Assembly: GCF_020733635.1 (NCBI RefSeq)
Contig: NZ_JAJFZL010000001.1
Span: 6,920,864-6,984,863, forward strand
Length of the DNA stretch: 64,000 nt
Source of the DNA: Nocardia spumae
Lineage (GTDB): Bacteria > Actinomycetota > Actinomycetes > Mycobacteriales > Mycobacteriaceae
Direction: 5' to 3'
The notes beneath the pieces were generated by a model that did no database searches, was not told the DNA's origin, and saw only the letters and a program-made list of their open reading frames with translations. Below, one piece after another: positions 38,588 to 48,073 of the stretch (position 1 is its first letter; each line of letters begins with the position of its first letter). The position numbers and the translations under genes are program-made.

Positions 38588-40897
38588 GTGTCCGTCTATC
38601 TGTATCGGTGGGGCAGGTTCGCCTTTCGGCACAAGTGGATCGTGCTGCCGGTCTGGCTGCTGCTGTTCCTCATCCTCGCCGGTCTGGGCGCGCAGCTGAA
38701 GAAGCCGATGAACGACGACTTCACCATTCCGAACCTGCCGTCGGAACGTGCGACCGAGATCCTGGACAAACATTTCCCGGGGATGTCGGAGGCCTTCAGT
38801 TTCGAGGCCGTCACCGGCACCTACGTGATCGCCGCGGCACCCGGGCAGAAATTGACCGACGCCACCGATCGGGCCGCCGTCGCCGGCATGGTCGCCAAGC
38901 TGAACGATCTCTCGATCGTCGATCACAGCACCCCACTGGCCGATCCGATCACCGCCACCGAACAGATGGGCTGCCTGGGCGCGGACCGCAGCTCGCCCGA
39001 ATTCGTCTCCCGCTGCAGCGCCGCACCGCTGAACGTCCTGAACTCCGAGCAGCCCGATACCGTCGCGGTGCTGACAGTCCCTTTCACGATCCAGAAATTC
39101 ACCGATATCACCGCCGACGATCGCGCGGCCGCCTTCGCGGTCGGCGACGACGCCCGGGCCGCCGGACTCCAGGTCGAGATGAGCGGTTCACTGGCGATGG
39201 AACAGCAGCAACCCAGCGGACAGGCCGAGATGATCGGTATGGCGGTGGCCCTGGTGGTGATGGTCGTGGCCTTCGGTGCGATCGTGGCCGCGTTCGTGCC
39301 GATCATCACCGCGATCGTCGGACTCGGCGCGGCGACATCGGTGATCTTCCTCGGCACCTCGTTCATGTCGGTACCGAGTTTCACGACCTTCCTGGCCTCG
39401 ATGATCGGTATCGCCCTGTCCATCGACTACGCGCTGTTCATCGTCTCGCGCTACAAACACGAACGGGCGGTACAGAGCTCCCCCGAGATCGCCGCCGGCA
39501 CCGCATTGGGCACCGCCGGATCCGCGGTCGTGTTCGCGGGTGCCACGGTGATCATCGCGCTGGTCGGACTGGCGATCGTCAATATCCGCTTCCTGACCTT
39601 CATGGGTCTGGGCGGTGCGATCGCGGCCGCGTTCGCGGTGCTCACGGCCATCACCCTGATGCCGGCACTGCTCGGGGCGTTCGGGAAATTCCTGTTCAAG
39701 CCGAAGATTCCGCTGATCGCCCAGCACGATCCCGAAGACGATTCGGTGGTCACCAACGGTATGCGGGTGGCGCGGGTGATCGGGCGGATGCCCTGGCTGA
39801 CACTGGTCGCGAGCGTCATCGTGCTGGGCCTGCTGGCCGCGCCCGCGCTGAGTTTGAATCTGGGCCTGCCGGGTGAGGACAGCCAGCCGAAGACCACCAC
39901 CATTCGCAAGGCCTACGACCTGCGCACCGAGGGCTTCGGTGAAGGCAGCAACGGAAAACTGGAAATCGTCGCGGATCTGTCGAAGGTGCCCACCGATCAA
40001 CGGCAGGCGGCGCTCACCGCGCTCCACGACGAACTGGCCGCTTATCCGGGTATGGACTACGTGACCCAGCCGCAGCTGAGCAAGGACGGCGCGGGCGCGC
40101 TGATGACCGCTGTCCCGACCACTGGACCCAATGAGCAGAGCACCAAGGATCTGGTCCGCACTGCCCGCGACACCGAATCGTCACTGCACGACAAATACGG
40201 CATCGAGTACGGAATCACCGGCACCACAGCGATTTACGCCGATGTCGACCACGCGCTGCTCAGTAAGATCGTGCCCTATCTGGCGATCGTCGCGGGTGCG
40301 GCCTTCCTGTTGCTGATCGCGGTATTCCGTTCGGTGCTGGTGCCTTTCACCGCGGCGCTGGGATTCCTGCTGTCCATGGCGGCCACCTTCGGCGCGACCG
40401 TGCTGATCTTCCAGAAGGGCGCGCTGGGCCTGATCTCCGAACCCCGGCCGATCGTGAGCTTCCTGCCGATCATGTTGATCGGCTTGGTATTCGGCCTCGC
40501 CATGGACTACCAGGTCTTCCTCGTCACCCGCATGCGCGAGGAATACGTCCACGGTAAATCCCCCACCGACGCCATGATCTCCGGCTACCACCACGGCGCG
40601 CGCGTGGTGACCTCGGCCGCGATCATCATGATCTCGGTGTTCGGTTCGTTCCTGCTGGAAACGGATGTGACCGCGAAGTCCATGGGCTTCGCGCTGGCGG
40701 CCGGCGTCCTGTTCGACGCCTTCCTGGTCCGGATGGTGCTGATCCCGTCGCTGCTGATCCTGATGGGCAAGGCGGCGTGGTGGATACCCGGCTGGCTCAG
40801 CCGGATCGTGCCGGATATCGACGTGGAGGGTGCGCGGTTGCGCGAACTCCACGTCGACGATCCGGACGAGCCGAGGAGCCGGGTCGGCGTCAGCTGA
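38588..40897 (+). CDS. MMPL/RND family transporter, copy 2
   Basis: 769 residues from GTG 38588 (TAGGAG 6 nt upstream), starting SVYLYRWGRFAFRHKWIVLP like copy 1. Same domain order, with SIDYALFIVSRYKHE and AMDYQVFLVTRMREEY. The two copies diverge mostly in the extracytoplasmic loops (for example SGSLAMEQQQPSGQAEMIG here), which suggests different substrates or partners. The last 8 bp overlap the convergent LLM gene. Confidence 0.9.
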   Translation: MSVYLYRWGRFAFRHKWIVLPVWLLLFLILAGLGAQLKKPMNDDFTIPNLPSERATEILDKHFPGMSEAFSFEAVTGTYVIAAAPGQKLTDATDRAAVAGMVAKLNDLSIVDHSTPLADPITATEQMGCLGADRSSPEFVSRCSAAPLNVLNSEQPDTVAVLTVPFTIQKFTDITADDRAAAFAVGDDARAAGLQVEMSGSLAMEQQQPSGQAEMIGMAVALVVMVVAFGAIVAAFVPIITAIVGLGAATSVIFLGTSFMSVPSFTTFLASMIGIALSIDYALFIVSRYKHERAVQSSPEIAAGTALGTAGSAVVFAGATVIIALVGLAIVNIRFLTFMGLGGAIAAAFAVLTAITLMPALLGAFGKFLFKPKIPLIAQHDPEDDSVVTNGMRVARVIGRMPWLTLVASVIVLGLLAAPALSLNLGLPGEDSQPKTTTIRKAYDLRTEGFGEGSNGKLEIVADLSKVPTDQRQAALTALHDELAAYPGMDYVTQPQLSKDGAGALMTAVPTTGPNEQSTKDLVRTARDTESSLHDKYGIEYGITGTTAIYADVDHALLSKIVPYLAIVAGAAFLLLIAVFRSVLVPFTAALGFLLSMAATFGATVLIFQKGALGLISEPRPIVSFLPIMLIGLVFGLAMDYQVFLVTRMREEYVHGKSPTDAMISGYHHGARVVTSAAIIMISVFGSFLLETDVTAKSMGFALAAGVLFDAFLVRMVLIPSLLILMGKAAWWIPGWLSRIVPDIDVEGARLRELHVDDPDEPRSRVGVS
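40448..40554 (+). repeat. 107-bp identical patch shared by the two mmpL genes (copy 2)
   Basis: Second copy of the tract at 37852-37958; identity ends abruptly on both sides. Confidence 0.85.
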
Positions 40898-41825
40898 GCT
40901 GGGGCGCGACCTCGGCCGCCACCAGCTCCAGGTGCGCCAGGTCCGACAGATCCAGCACCTGCAGGTAGAGACGGCTGATACCGGTGCTCTCGCGGTAACG
41001 GCCGATCTTGTCGACCACCTCGGCCGGTGACCCGGTCAAACCGTTGACCCGCAGTTCGTCCACCTCGCGGCCGATCGCCTTTGCGCGCCGGGCGATCTCG
41101 TCCTCGTCGCGCCCCACACACAGCACCTGCGCGGCGGACCGGATGATGCCGCCGGGGTCACGCCCGATCTCCTCGGCCGCTGCCGAGACCCGATCGAATT
41201 GCGCCGCGGCCGTTTCCGCGTCCACGAACGGCAGGTTGAACTCCCGGGCGTAGCGCGCCGCGAGAGCGGGCGTGCGCTTCCGGCCCGCACCACCGATGAT
41301 CACCGGCGGTCCGGGTTCCTGCACCGGCTTGGGCAGCGCCGGACTGGCCTGCAGCTCATAGTGTTTGCCCACGAAATCGAAGGTCTCCCCGACCGGCGTG
41401 CGCCACAGTCCGGTGATGATGGCCAGCTGTTCGGCATACCGGTCGAACCGCTCGCGCACCTCCGGCAGATCGATACCGTAGGCGCGGTGCTCATCGGCGA
41501 ACCAGCCCGCGCCGATGCCGAGTTCCACACGGCCGCCCGACATCTGGTCCACCTGCGCCACCGAGATCGCCAGCACCGACGGATGCCGGAAGGTGGCCGC
41601 GGTGACCAGGGTGCCCAACCGGATCCGCGAGGTCTCGCGGGCCAGACCGGCCAGCGTGATCCAGGCATCGGTGGGTCCGGGCAGACCCGACACCCCACCC
41701 ATCCTCAGATAGTGATCCGACCGGAAGAAGGCGTCGAACCCGGCATCCTCGGTCACCTTCGCAACCCGGAGCAGATCATCGTAGGTAGCCCCCTGCTGAG
41801 GCTCGGTGAAGATTCGTAGTTCCAC
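40890..41825 (-). CDS. LLM class F420-dependent oxidoreductase
   Basis: 311 residues, luciferase-like TIM barrel of the F420-dependent group: FFRSDHYLRMGG, ETSRIRLGTLVTAATFRHPS, VELGIGAGWFADEHRAYG and PPVIIGGAGRKRTP. GTG 41825 is supported by TACGTT exactly 7 nt upstream (leaderless promoter). A TTG at 41834 would add three residues. The substrate is not evident; these enzymes transfer hydride from reduced F420 in many detoxification and catabolic routes. Confidence 0.87.
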   Translation of the reverse strand: MELRIFTEPQQGATYDDLLRVAKVTEDAGFDAFFRSDHYLRMGGVSGLPGPTDAWITLAGLARETSRIRLGTLVTAATFRHPSVLAISVAQVDQMSGGRVELGIGAGWFADEHRAYGIDLPEVRERFDRYAEQLAIITGLWRTPVGETFDFVGKHYELQASPALPKPVQEPGPPVIIGGAGRKRTPALAARYAREFNLPFVDAETAAAQFDRVSAAAEEIGRDPGGIIRSAAQVLCVGRDEDEIARRAKAIGREVDELRVNGLTGSPAEVVDKIGRYRESTGISRLYLQVLDLSDLAHLELVAAEVAPQLS

Positions 41826-41894
41826 GTGAACCAACGTACCGGCGGGACGGTTTCCACGCGCCCAGGCACGTATCCGACACCGACGGAGCCTCGC

Positions 41895-42635
41895 TCACGC
41901 AGGGTGCGAGACGTCGTCGTTTCCGTCGGTGCCGTCGATGAGTGTCTGGACACCGTCGAAGATGCGATCCAGGCCGAAGGTCAGCGGATCGATGTCCCCG
42001 GTCGGCTCGGCGAACGTTTTCACCAGCGCGGGGAAGCGTTGCGCGTGGACGCCGAGGAGTTCACCGGTGAGCTGCTGCCATTCGCGGGCGTGATCGGCGT
42101 CGAAGTCGGCGTACTGCTGGGCGAGGTTGCGGACGTGTCCGGCGATGAGCAGGAATATTTGATGGCGTTCGGCGGCCTGGAGGCCGGTCGATTCCAGTAC
42201 CGCCAACGCCGTGTCCATCCACCGAAGTTGGTGCGGACCGAGCAGTTGCTGACGCATGGCCGTCGCGGTGAGCAGCCACGGATGCGCTCGATAGACCTCC
42301 AGCAGTTGGCGTGCCCAGGCCTGGAGCCGGGTGCGCCAGCCGGTTTCGGGTTCGGGTAGCTCGGGTTCGACGGCCAGGACTGCCTCGACCATCAATTCGA
42401 CCAATGCCGTCTTGCCGGGAATGTGCCGGTAGAGGGCCATTCCGGAAACGCCGAACGCAGCGGCCACCTTGTTCATCGACACGGCTTCCAGGCCGTCGAG
42501 GTCGGCGCGCGACACCGCTGCCGCGGTGATGCCGTCGATGGTCAGACCGGGTTTGGGGGCACGAATGGGCTCCCCCCACAACAGTGCGGCAGCGGTGCGC
42601 AGGTCACGGGGTTTGTCCTCGGCGCTTCGAGCCAT
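41895..42635 (-). CDS. TetR family regulator (TetR_C-type ligand domain)
   Basis: 246 residues. HTH at about residues 36-75 (GITAAAVSRADLDGLEAVSM, VAAAFGVSGMALYRHIPGK), then a C-terminal domain of the kind seen in TetR/ActII-like repressors. GGAGG lies 10 nt before the ATG. It is divergent from the hydrolase/FAD-oxidase pair, which it probably represses. Confidence 0.87.
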   Translation of the reverse strand: MARSAEDKPRDLRTAAALLWGEPIRAPKPGLTIDGITAAAVSRADLDGLEAVSMNKVAAAFGVSGMALYRHIPGKTALVELMVEAVLAVEPELPEPETGWRTRLQAWARQLLEVYRAHPWLLTATAMRQQLLGPHQLRWMDTALAVLESTGLQAAERHQIFLLIAGHVRNLAQQYADFDADHAREWQQLTGELLGVHAQRFPALVKTFAEPTGDIDPLTFGLDRIFDGVQTLIDGTDGNDDVSHPA

Positions 42636-42680
42636 GGCCGGTCGTCCTCCTGCGAGGTCGTGGTTGACAGGGCACTCTTC

Positions 42681-42718
42681 TGTTTATACCTTAAGCATCC
42701 TTGTTTACGATATAAACA
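42681..42718. promoter_or_regulatory. AT-rich inverted repeats, probable TetR operator
   Basis: TGTTTA at 42702 and TAAACA at 42713-42718 form a close palindrome; a further TGTTTATA at 42681 gives a second left half-site. The block is markedly AT-rich against the surrounding DNA and lies between the divergent tetR and hydrolase genes. Confidence 0.6.
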
Positions 42719-42732
42719 TACGAGGAGTCATC

Positions 42733-43764
42733 ATGCGGATCCCCGGCATGAAGCACGCACAACGGCTGCGCATCACCACCCCGGACGGCATCGACGAGGC
42801 GAGCTTCGTTCGGATCGGCGGGATCGATCAGTGGATCTCGATCCGCGGTGAGCATCGCGACAACCCGGTACTGCTCGAAATCCACGGCGGACCCGGTGCT
42901 TCCAACCTCATCTACGCCGCTCGCACCCGGGTCTGGGAACGCCACTTCACCGTGGTGCGATGGGATATGCGTGGCGCCGGAAAGACTTTCGGCCACACCG
43001 GCCCGACAGGCCAGGGCGAGATGAGCCTCGCCCAGCTCGAGCGTGATGGCGCAGAGGTCACCGAGTATGTGCGGGCTCGACTCGATGTCGACAAAGTCGT
43101 GCTGGTCGGCTGCTCTTTCGGATCTTTCGTCGCACTGCGCCTGGCCCGCAGCCACCCCGAATTCTTCTCCGCCTACGTCGGCACGGACCAGAACATCAAC
43201 GCCGGCGGCCGCGACCGCACCGCCTACGCGGGGCTGCTCGATCGGCTCGAAAAGACCGGCAAGCGACAGGATCTCGCGGCCGTCACCGCCATGACCGCGG
43301 ATCGTTCGGCGTGGACCACCGCGGACCGGTCGCGGTTCGACAAGCACGCCGTCGGCTCCGACCCGCTCACACTCGACACCGTCAAGAAGGTCGTGATGGG
43401 CTCGCTGCTGACCTCACCGCTGCACTCCCTCGCCGAGGTCCGCACCTACACCAGGGCTATGAGCTTCTCCGAATGCCTTGCCCCGCAATCGGTCACGATC
43501 GACGAGTGGGCGGAGGGCACCGACTTCGCGATCCCGTTCTTCCTGTTCCAGGGCGAATACGACGTCATCACTCCACCACGATCGGCCCAGCGGTTCTTCG
43601 ACGATGTCACCGCCCCGATCAAGAAATTCGCACTCATCGAGGACGCGAGCCACTTCGCGGCCCTGCGCCGGCCCGACCGCTTCCTCGACCTCTTGCGTAC
43701 TCACGTCCTCCCCGCGATCACAGCGCATGTCACACCGTCGGCCCCCGCGTCGTCGATCAACTGA
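42733..43764 (+). CDS. Alpha/beta hydrolase (proline iminopeptidase-like)
   Basis: 343 residues from ATG 42733 with CGAGGAG upstream. The oxyanion HGGPGA is at 51-56, nucleophile elbow GCSFGS has Ser128, the acid lies in GEYDVITPP, and the histidine in EDASHFA. The HGGPG motif and RWDMRGAGKT resemble prolyl iminopeptidases, but many such actinobacterial proteins act on non-peptide esters or amides. It is followed 37 bp later by a FAD oxidase and controlled by the divergent TetR. Confidence 0.85.
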   Translation: MRIPGMKHAQRLRITTPDGIDEASFVRIGGIDQWISIRGEHRDNPVLLEIHGGPGASNLIYAARTRVWERHFTVVRWDMRGAGKTFGHTGPTGQGEMSLAQLERDGAEVTEYVRARLDVDKVVLVGCSFGSFVALRLARSHPEFFSAYVGTDQNINAGGRDRTAYAGLLDRLEKTGKRQDLAAVTAMTADRSAWTTADRSRFDKHAVGSDPLTLDTVKKVVMGSLLTSPLHSLAEVRTYTRAMSFSECLAPQSVTIDEWAEGTDFAIPFFLFQGEYDVITPPRSAQRFFDDVTAPIKKFALIEDASHFAALRRPDRFLDLLRTHVLPAITAHVTPSAPASSIN

Positions 43765-43801
43765 CCACCCGGCACGACAACAACAAGAACGAGGATCGAC
43801 A

Positions 43802-45121
43802 ATGTCTATCGAGACCCTGCGCACCACCATTCGCGGCGGCGTGCTCCTGCCGGGCGACGCCGAATTCGAGCGGGCGGCGCAGCCGTGGAACTCCGCTGTC
43901 ACCCAGTCCGTGGCCGCTGTCGTCGAGGTGGCCGACGCGCCCGACATCACCGCGGTGCTCGACTACGCCCGCCGCGCCGGCCGGGTGGTGGTCACCCAGC
44001 CCACCGGGCACGGTGCGACCGGCGATATCGACGGCGCGATCCTGGTGCGTACCAGGAACTTCGACAACATCGCCGTCGATCCCGAGCGGCGCGTGGCACG
44101 AGTCGGCAGTGGCGTGCGGTGGGGACAGGTACAGGCCGCCGCGGCCGCGCACGGTCTCGCGGGGCTGTCCGGGAGCAACCCTGTCGTGGGCGTGACCGGC
44201 TATACCCTCGGCGGCGGCTTCGGTTGGTTCGCCCGCACATACGGATGGGCCTCGGACGCGGTGCGCGCCGTCGAGATCGTCGATGCGACCGGGCGTCCCC
44301 AGCGGGTCACCGCCGACTCCGACCCGGACCTGTTCTGGGCTTTGCGCGGCGGTGGCGGCGATTTCGGGATCGTCACCGGCGTGGAATTCGAATTGGTCGC
44401 GCTGCCCCGGCTCTACGGTGGGCGGGTGATGTGGCCGGTCGACCGCACCGGTGAAGTCTTCGAACTGTTCAACGAGCTCACCGCCGACGCACCGGCCGAA
44501 TTGTCGGTGTGGTTGCAGCGCTATGCGATTCCCGGCGCCGCGCCGACCGTCGCCATCGATTTCGCCTACCTCGGCGATCCCGCCGAGGGCCGGCACCTCA
44601 CCCGCCGGCTCGACACGATCGGCGGCCACATCGCCGATACCCGCGGCGAACTCAGCCCGGCCGAGATCGGCAAGATCACCGCCGAACCCACCGAACCCAG
44701 CCCCTCCCTCTCGCGCGGCGAACTGCTCACCGACCTCGGCGACGCGGTCGTGAAGACCCTCATCGACGCCCCCTGCGCACCGCTGCTCAACGTGCAGATC
44801 CGCGGCCTGGGCGGCGCACTCGCGCAGCACCGCCCCGACGGCGGCGCACGCGGGCCCGTCGCCGAACCTTATGCGCTATACCTCCTCGGACTCGGGTTGC
44901 CGCACCTGCAGGCCGGCATCGCTGACCGATTCGCAGAAATCCTCGACGCGCTCGGGCCGAGCGTCACCGGCGCCAAGCCCTACACATTCCTCGCACCCGG
45001 GGAATCGGCTGCCGCGGCCTTCGACCCCGCCACTCTGGCCCGGCTGCGGGAGATCAAGCGAAACCGTGATCCCCACAACGTCATCCGCGCCAACTTCCCG
45101 GTGCTCGATGCCGTGGGCTGA
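43802..45121 (+). CDS. FAD-binding (BBE-type) oxidoreductase
   Basis: 439 residues, GAGGATCG ribosome site. PCMH-type FAD domain with QPTGHGATGD (His70, in the position of the covalent histidine) and GVTGYTLGGGFGW, and a C-terminal BBE tail KRNRDPHNVIRANFPV. The second cysteine that makes bicovalent flavin in berberine-bridge enzymes is not seen in GLSGSNPVVGV, so monocovalent or non-covalent flavin is expected. It forms a two-gene operon with the hydrolase. Confidence 0.87.
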   Translation: MSIETLRTTIRGGVLLPGDAEFERAAQPWNSAVTQSVAAVVEVADAPDITAVLDYARRAGRVVVTQPTGHGATGDIDGAILVRTRNFDNIAVDPERRVARVGSGVRWGQVQAAAAAHGLAGLSGSNPVVGVTGYTLGGGFGWFARTYGWASDAVRAVEIVDATGRPQRVTADSDPDLFWALRGGGGDFGIVTGVEFELVALPRLYGGRVMWPVDRTGEVFELFNELTADAPAELSVWLQRYAIPGAAPTVAIDFAYLGDPAEGRHLTRRLDTIGGHIADTRGELSPAEIGKITAEPTEPSPSLSRGELLTDLGDAVVKTLIDAPCAPLLNVQIRGLGGALAQHRPDGGARGPVAEPYALYLLGLGLPHLQAGIADRFAEILDALGPSVTGAKPYTFLAPGESAAAAFDPATLARLREIKRNRDPHNVIRANFPVLDAVG

Positions 45122-45178
45122 CAGGGCGCGCTCCGAGGCGCGGCGATAATGCCGCGTCCGCGAAGTGACAAGGCGACA

Positions 45179-45217
45179 CAAAAAAGCTCCCCACCTGTTA
45201 CTTCAGGTGGGGAGCTC
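45179..45217 (-). terminator. Rho-independent terminator of tRNA-Ser
   Basis: 13-bp stem AGCTCCCCACCTG/CAGGTGGGGAGCT followed on the minus strand by a run of T, directly after the tRNA. Confidence 0.9.
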
Positions 45218-45308
45218 TGGCGGTGGCGGAGGGATTTGAACCCTCGGTGGGGGGTTACCCCACACACGCTTTCGAGGCGTGCTCCTTAGGCCGCTCGGAC
45301 ACGCCACC
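45218..45308 (-). tRNA. tRNA-Ser (anticodon CGA)
   Basis: 91 nt with encoded CCA. Acceptor GGTGGCG/CGCCACC, anticodon loop CCTCGAAAG with CGA, long class II variable arm (GTGGGGTAACCCCC), T-loop GGTTCAAATCC. Confidence 0.95.
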
Positions 45309-45354
45309 GCAGGTGACTTTACCGGACGGTGCGAAGGAAACCGAAATCGGGAGG

Positions 45355-45834
45355 TCAGGGGCGGTGGGTGCGGAAAAACGCGTCCAGGACGGCGGCGCAT
45401 TCGGATTCCAGGACACCGCCGCGGACCTCCGGGCGATGGTTGAGACGACGGTCACGCACCACATCCCAGAGCGAGCCGACCGCACCGGTCTTGGGTTCCC
45501 ACGCGCCGAACACCAGCCGGCCGACCCGGGCCAGCACCAGCGCCCCGGCACACATCGTGCACGGTTCCAGCGTCACCGCCAGCGTGGCGCCCTCGAGCCG
45601 CCAGCCGTCGCCGACCACCCGCGCCGCACGGCGCAAGGCCAGGATCTCGGCATGTGCGGTCGGGTCGCCCGATGCCTCGCGGGCATTGCTCGCCCGCGCC
45701 AGCTCGCGGCCGGACGCGTCGAAGACGACCGCGCCGACCGGCACGTCCCGCGGGTCCGCGGCCGCGGCCGCGGCGAGCGCGACGCGGATCAGGTCCTCGT
45801 CACCCGGCCGTGCGCCCGGAGGCACCGAACTCAA
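45355..45834 (-). CDS. tadA: tRNA adenosine(34) deaminase
   Basis: 159 residues from TTG 45834, whose T overlaps the preceding stop. Zinc/catalytic residues: His61 and Glu63 in TAHAEILAL, Cys92 and Cys95 in EPCTMCAGAL. It converts A34 to inosine in tRNA-Arg(ACG). The length from this start equals the family norm; the frame is open further upstream but that part is Arg-rich noise. It is co-transcribed with its associated protein gene. Confidence 0.92.
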   Translation of the reverse strand: MSSVPPGARPGDEDLIRVALAAAAAADPRDVPVGAVVFDASGRELARASNAREASGDPTAHAEILALRRAARVVGDGWRLEGATLAVTLEPCTMCAGALVLARVGRLVFGAWEPKTGAVGSLWDVVRDRRLNHRPEVRGGVLESECAAVLDAFFRTHRP

Positions 45835-46367
45835 TGGTGCAGCTTGTCCAGGACCGCGGAGAATTCGTCGGCGAAGCCGAGCCGCTGCGCGACCATGCCC
45901 AACTGCTCGTCCGGGTACAGATCGGTCTCGGCGAGGATCACACTGAGAACGGGTTCGGGCAGTCCCAGATCGGCCAGCAAGCCCAGATCGCCCTCTTCCC
46001 ACGGGTCGACCTCGTCGAGCTCGTCGGGATCGATATCGGGGACCTCGATATTCAGCGCGTCGAGGACCTCGACGGCGATGTCGTAGTCGATCGCGGCCGT
46101 CGCATCCGAGATCAGCAGGCGGCTGCCGGTCGGGCCCGGACGCAGGACGATGAAGAATTCGTCGTCGACGTCGAGCAGCCCGAATACCGCACCGGTGCTA
46201 CGCAGTGCGAGCAATTCCTCCTCGGCCGCGGACAGACTGTTCAGCGACGCCGCACTGAGCGGGCTGCATCGCCACGTACTGTCCTCGCGGACGACCGCCA
46301 CTGCGAACCCTTCCACATCGTCGTAATCATCCGACGCGGCCCTGTTCGTGCCCGAGCGCTGTGCCAT
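45831..46367 (-). CDS. tRNA adenosine deaminase-associated protein
   Basis: 178 residues, the acidic partner typically encoded just before tadA in actinobacteria: DDVEGFAVAVVREDSTWRCS at the N-terminus and a C-terminal DLYPDEQLGMVAQRLGFADE. Its biochemical role is not established. It overlaps tadA by 4 bp and is divergent from tyrA, with the 5' regions overlapping if tyrA used its first ATG. Confidence 0.88.
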   Translation of the reverse strand: MAQRSGTNRAASDDYDDVEGFAVAVVREDSTWRCSPLSAASLNSLSAAEEELLALRSTGAVFGLLDVDDEFFIVLRPGPTGSRLLISDATAAIDYDIAVEVLDALNIEVPDIDPDELDEVDPWEEGDLGLLADLGLPEPVLSVILAETDLYPDEQLGMVAQRLGFADEFSAVLDKLHH

Positions 46368-46425
46368 GGCCGCAACGGTAGTCGGCTTCGGGGGAAATGT
46401 TGAAGTCGTATGCGAATCTGATTCG

Positions 46426-47379
46426 GTGACAGGCGATCGGAAATCCTCGGTATGCGTACTGGGTACGGGTTTGATCGGCGCTTCGCTGCTGCGCGCGGCG
46501 GCCGCGGCGGGCTACCGGGCCTGGGGTTACAACCGGTCGGAGGCGGGCGTGCGGGCCGCTCGCGCCGACGGATTCGATGTCGAATCCGATGTCGCGGCCG
46601 TACTGGGCCGGGCCGCCGACGACGACGCGCTGATCGTGCTGGCGGTGCCGATGCCGGCCGTCGAGACGGTGCTGGCGGATGTGCGGACGTTCGCGCCGGG
46701 CTGCGCTCTCACCGACGTGGTCAGCGTGAAGGAACCGGTTCGCGCCGAGGTGCGTCGCCAAGAGCTCGGCGCCCGCTACGTGGGCGGGCATCCGATGGCG
46801 GGGACCGCCGAATCCGGCTGGGCCGCATCGTCTCCCGATCTGTTCCGGGGTGCGGCCTGGGCGGTCGGCGTCGATCCCGGTACCCGCGCCGAGCCCTGGA
46901 CCCGAGTCGCCCGGCTGGCCCTGGACTGCGGTGCGGTGGTCGTCCCCGTCGTCGCCGCCGAACACGACCGGGCGGTGGCCCGCATCTCGCATCTGCCGCA
47001 TGTGCTGGCCGAGGCGCTGGCGGTCGCCGGGGCGGCGGGTGGCGATCTGGCGCTGGGCCTGGCGGCCGGATCGTTCCGCGACGGCACCCGGGTCGCGGCC
47101 ACCGCGCCGGATCTGGTGCGGGCGATCTGCGAACCCAACGCGACCGCCCTCACCGAGGCCCTCGACGACGCGCTGCGCCTGCTCACCGCCGCCCGCGACA
47201 GCCTGCGCGCCGACGGCACCCTCGGCGAGCTGATCGACGCCGGCTACAGCGAACGGGATCGCTACGACACCCTGCGCCGCTGGGATATCACCGATATCCG
47301 GCCCGGCGAACACGACTGGCTGGAACGGCTGCGCGAGGCCGGGCAGCGCGGTGGTGTGATCCGGTCGCTGGACCGATGA
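46426..47379 (+). CDS. tyrA: Prephenate dehydrogenase
   Basis: 317 residues from GTG 46426. NAD-binding motif SSVCVLGTGLIGASLL, catalytic-site region ARYVGGHPMAGTAESGW, and HDRAVARISHLPHVLAEAL. It makes 4-hydroxyphenylpyruvate for tyrosine synthesis in the cytosol. An ATG at 46348 would overlap the divergent gene and adds a sequence unlike TyrA. The tadA-tyrA arrangement matches that of mycobacteria. It ends 1 bp before the convergent next gene. Confidence 0.88.
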   Translation: MTGDRKSSVCVLGTGLIGASLLRAAAAAGYRAWGYNRSEAGVRAARADGFDVESDVAAVLGRAADDDALIVLAVPMPAVETVLADVRTFAPGCALTDVVSVKEPVRAEVRRQELGARYVGGHPMAGTAESGWAASSPDLFRGAAWAVGVDPGTRAEPWTRVARLALDCGAVVVPVVAAEHDRAVARISHLPHVLAEALAVAGAAGGDLALGLAAGSFRDGTRVAATAPDLVRAICEPNATALTEALDDALRLLTAARDSLRADGTLGELIDAGYSERDRYDTLRRWDITDIRPGEHDWLERLREAGQRGGVIRSLDR

Positions 47380-48009
47380 TCAGAACCGTTCGGCGAGGCC
47401 GGGATAATCGAGGACGAAGCCGTCGTCGTCGACGGTGACGGTCGCGCTGGACACCGGAGAGAGCACGTGGATGCCGTCGGCCCCGCTGCTGTAGGTCAGG
47501 CTGGCCTCCCGCACCTGCAGGTCCGGCACTCGCACGTAGACCACCGGAACCTGCACGTCCTCGGTGGCGTGGGCGAGTCCGAAGCGCCGGATGGGCAGGG
47601 TGTTGAACAGTGGGCTCAGCACCACGTCCACATCCAGGGCGCCGCCGAACATCGAGCGCACGTGGGTGCCGCCGGCATCGACGAGCCAGTAGTTCTCCTC
47701 GTCGCGGGCGATGGACGCGTGCCGTTCGCCCGAGGCGACGGTGCTGCGCAGTGACAGACGCTTGGTACGCCCGACCTCGTCGGTGACCAGATCGTAGGAC
47801 GCGCTGAACGCCGGATGTTCGCCGCAGTCACCGGCGATGATGCGTCCGGAGGCACGGATCCGGTTCCCGTTGAGGACCACCCGCACCGATTCCATCCGGG
47901 AGGCGTCGTGCGCACGCCAGGTGAGCACCGCCGGCCAGCGGGGCGGCGTGTCCGCGCCGTCCGCGCTCGCCTGGGCGGCCTCGGATTTGCCCTGAGCTGG
48001 CTTACTCAC
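47380..48009 (-). CDS. Putative glycolipid-binding family protein
   Basis: 209 residues: LTWRAHDASRMESVRVVLNG, FSASYDLVTDEVGRTKRLSL, EENYWLVDAGG and the SPLFNTLPIRR motif mark the glycolipid-binding (DUF1089-type) family, a closed beta-structure. Binding in this family is mostly inferred. Cytosolic, no signal peptide. Confidence 0.85.
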   Translation of the reverse strand: MSKPAQGKSEAAQASADGADTPPRWPAVLTWRAHDASRMESVRVVLNGNRIRASGRIIAGDCGEHPAFSASYDLVTDEVGRTKRLSLRSTVASGERHASIARDEENYWLVDAGGTHVRSMFGGALDVDVVLSPLFNTLPIRRFGLAHATEDVQVPVVYVRVPDLQVREASLTYSSGADGIHVLSPVSSATVTVDDDGFVLDYPGLAERF

Positions 48010-48073
48010 CCCTCTACCGTAAGTGACAATCGAGCCGGTGGTGTGGTCGCGGCGCGCGAGTTGTTCACCTGCG

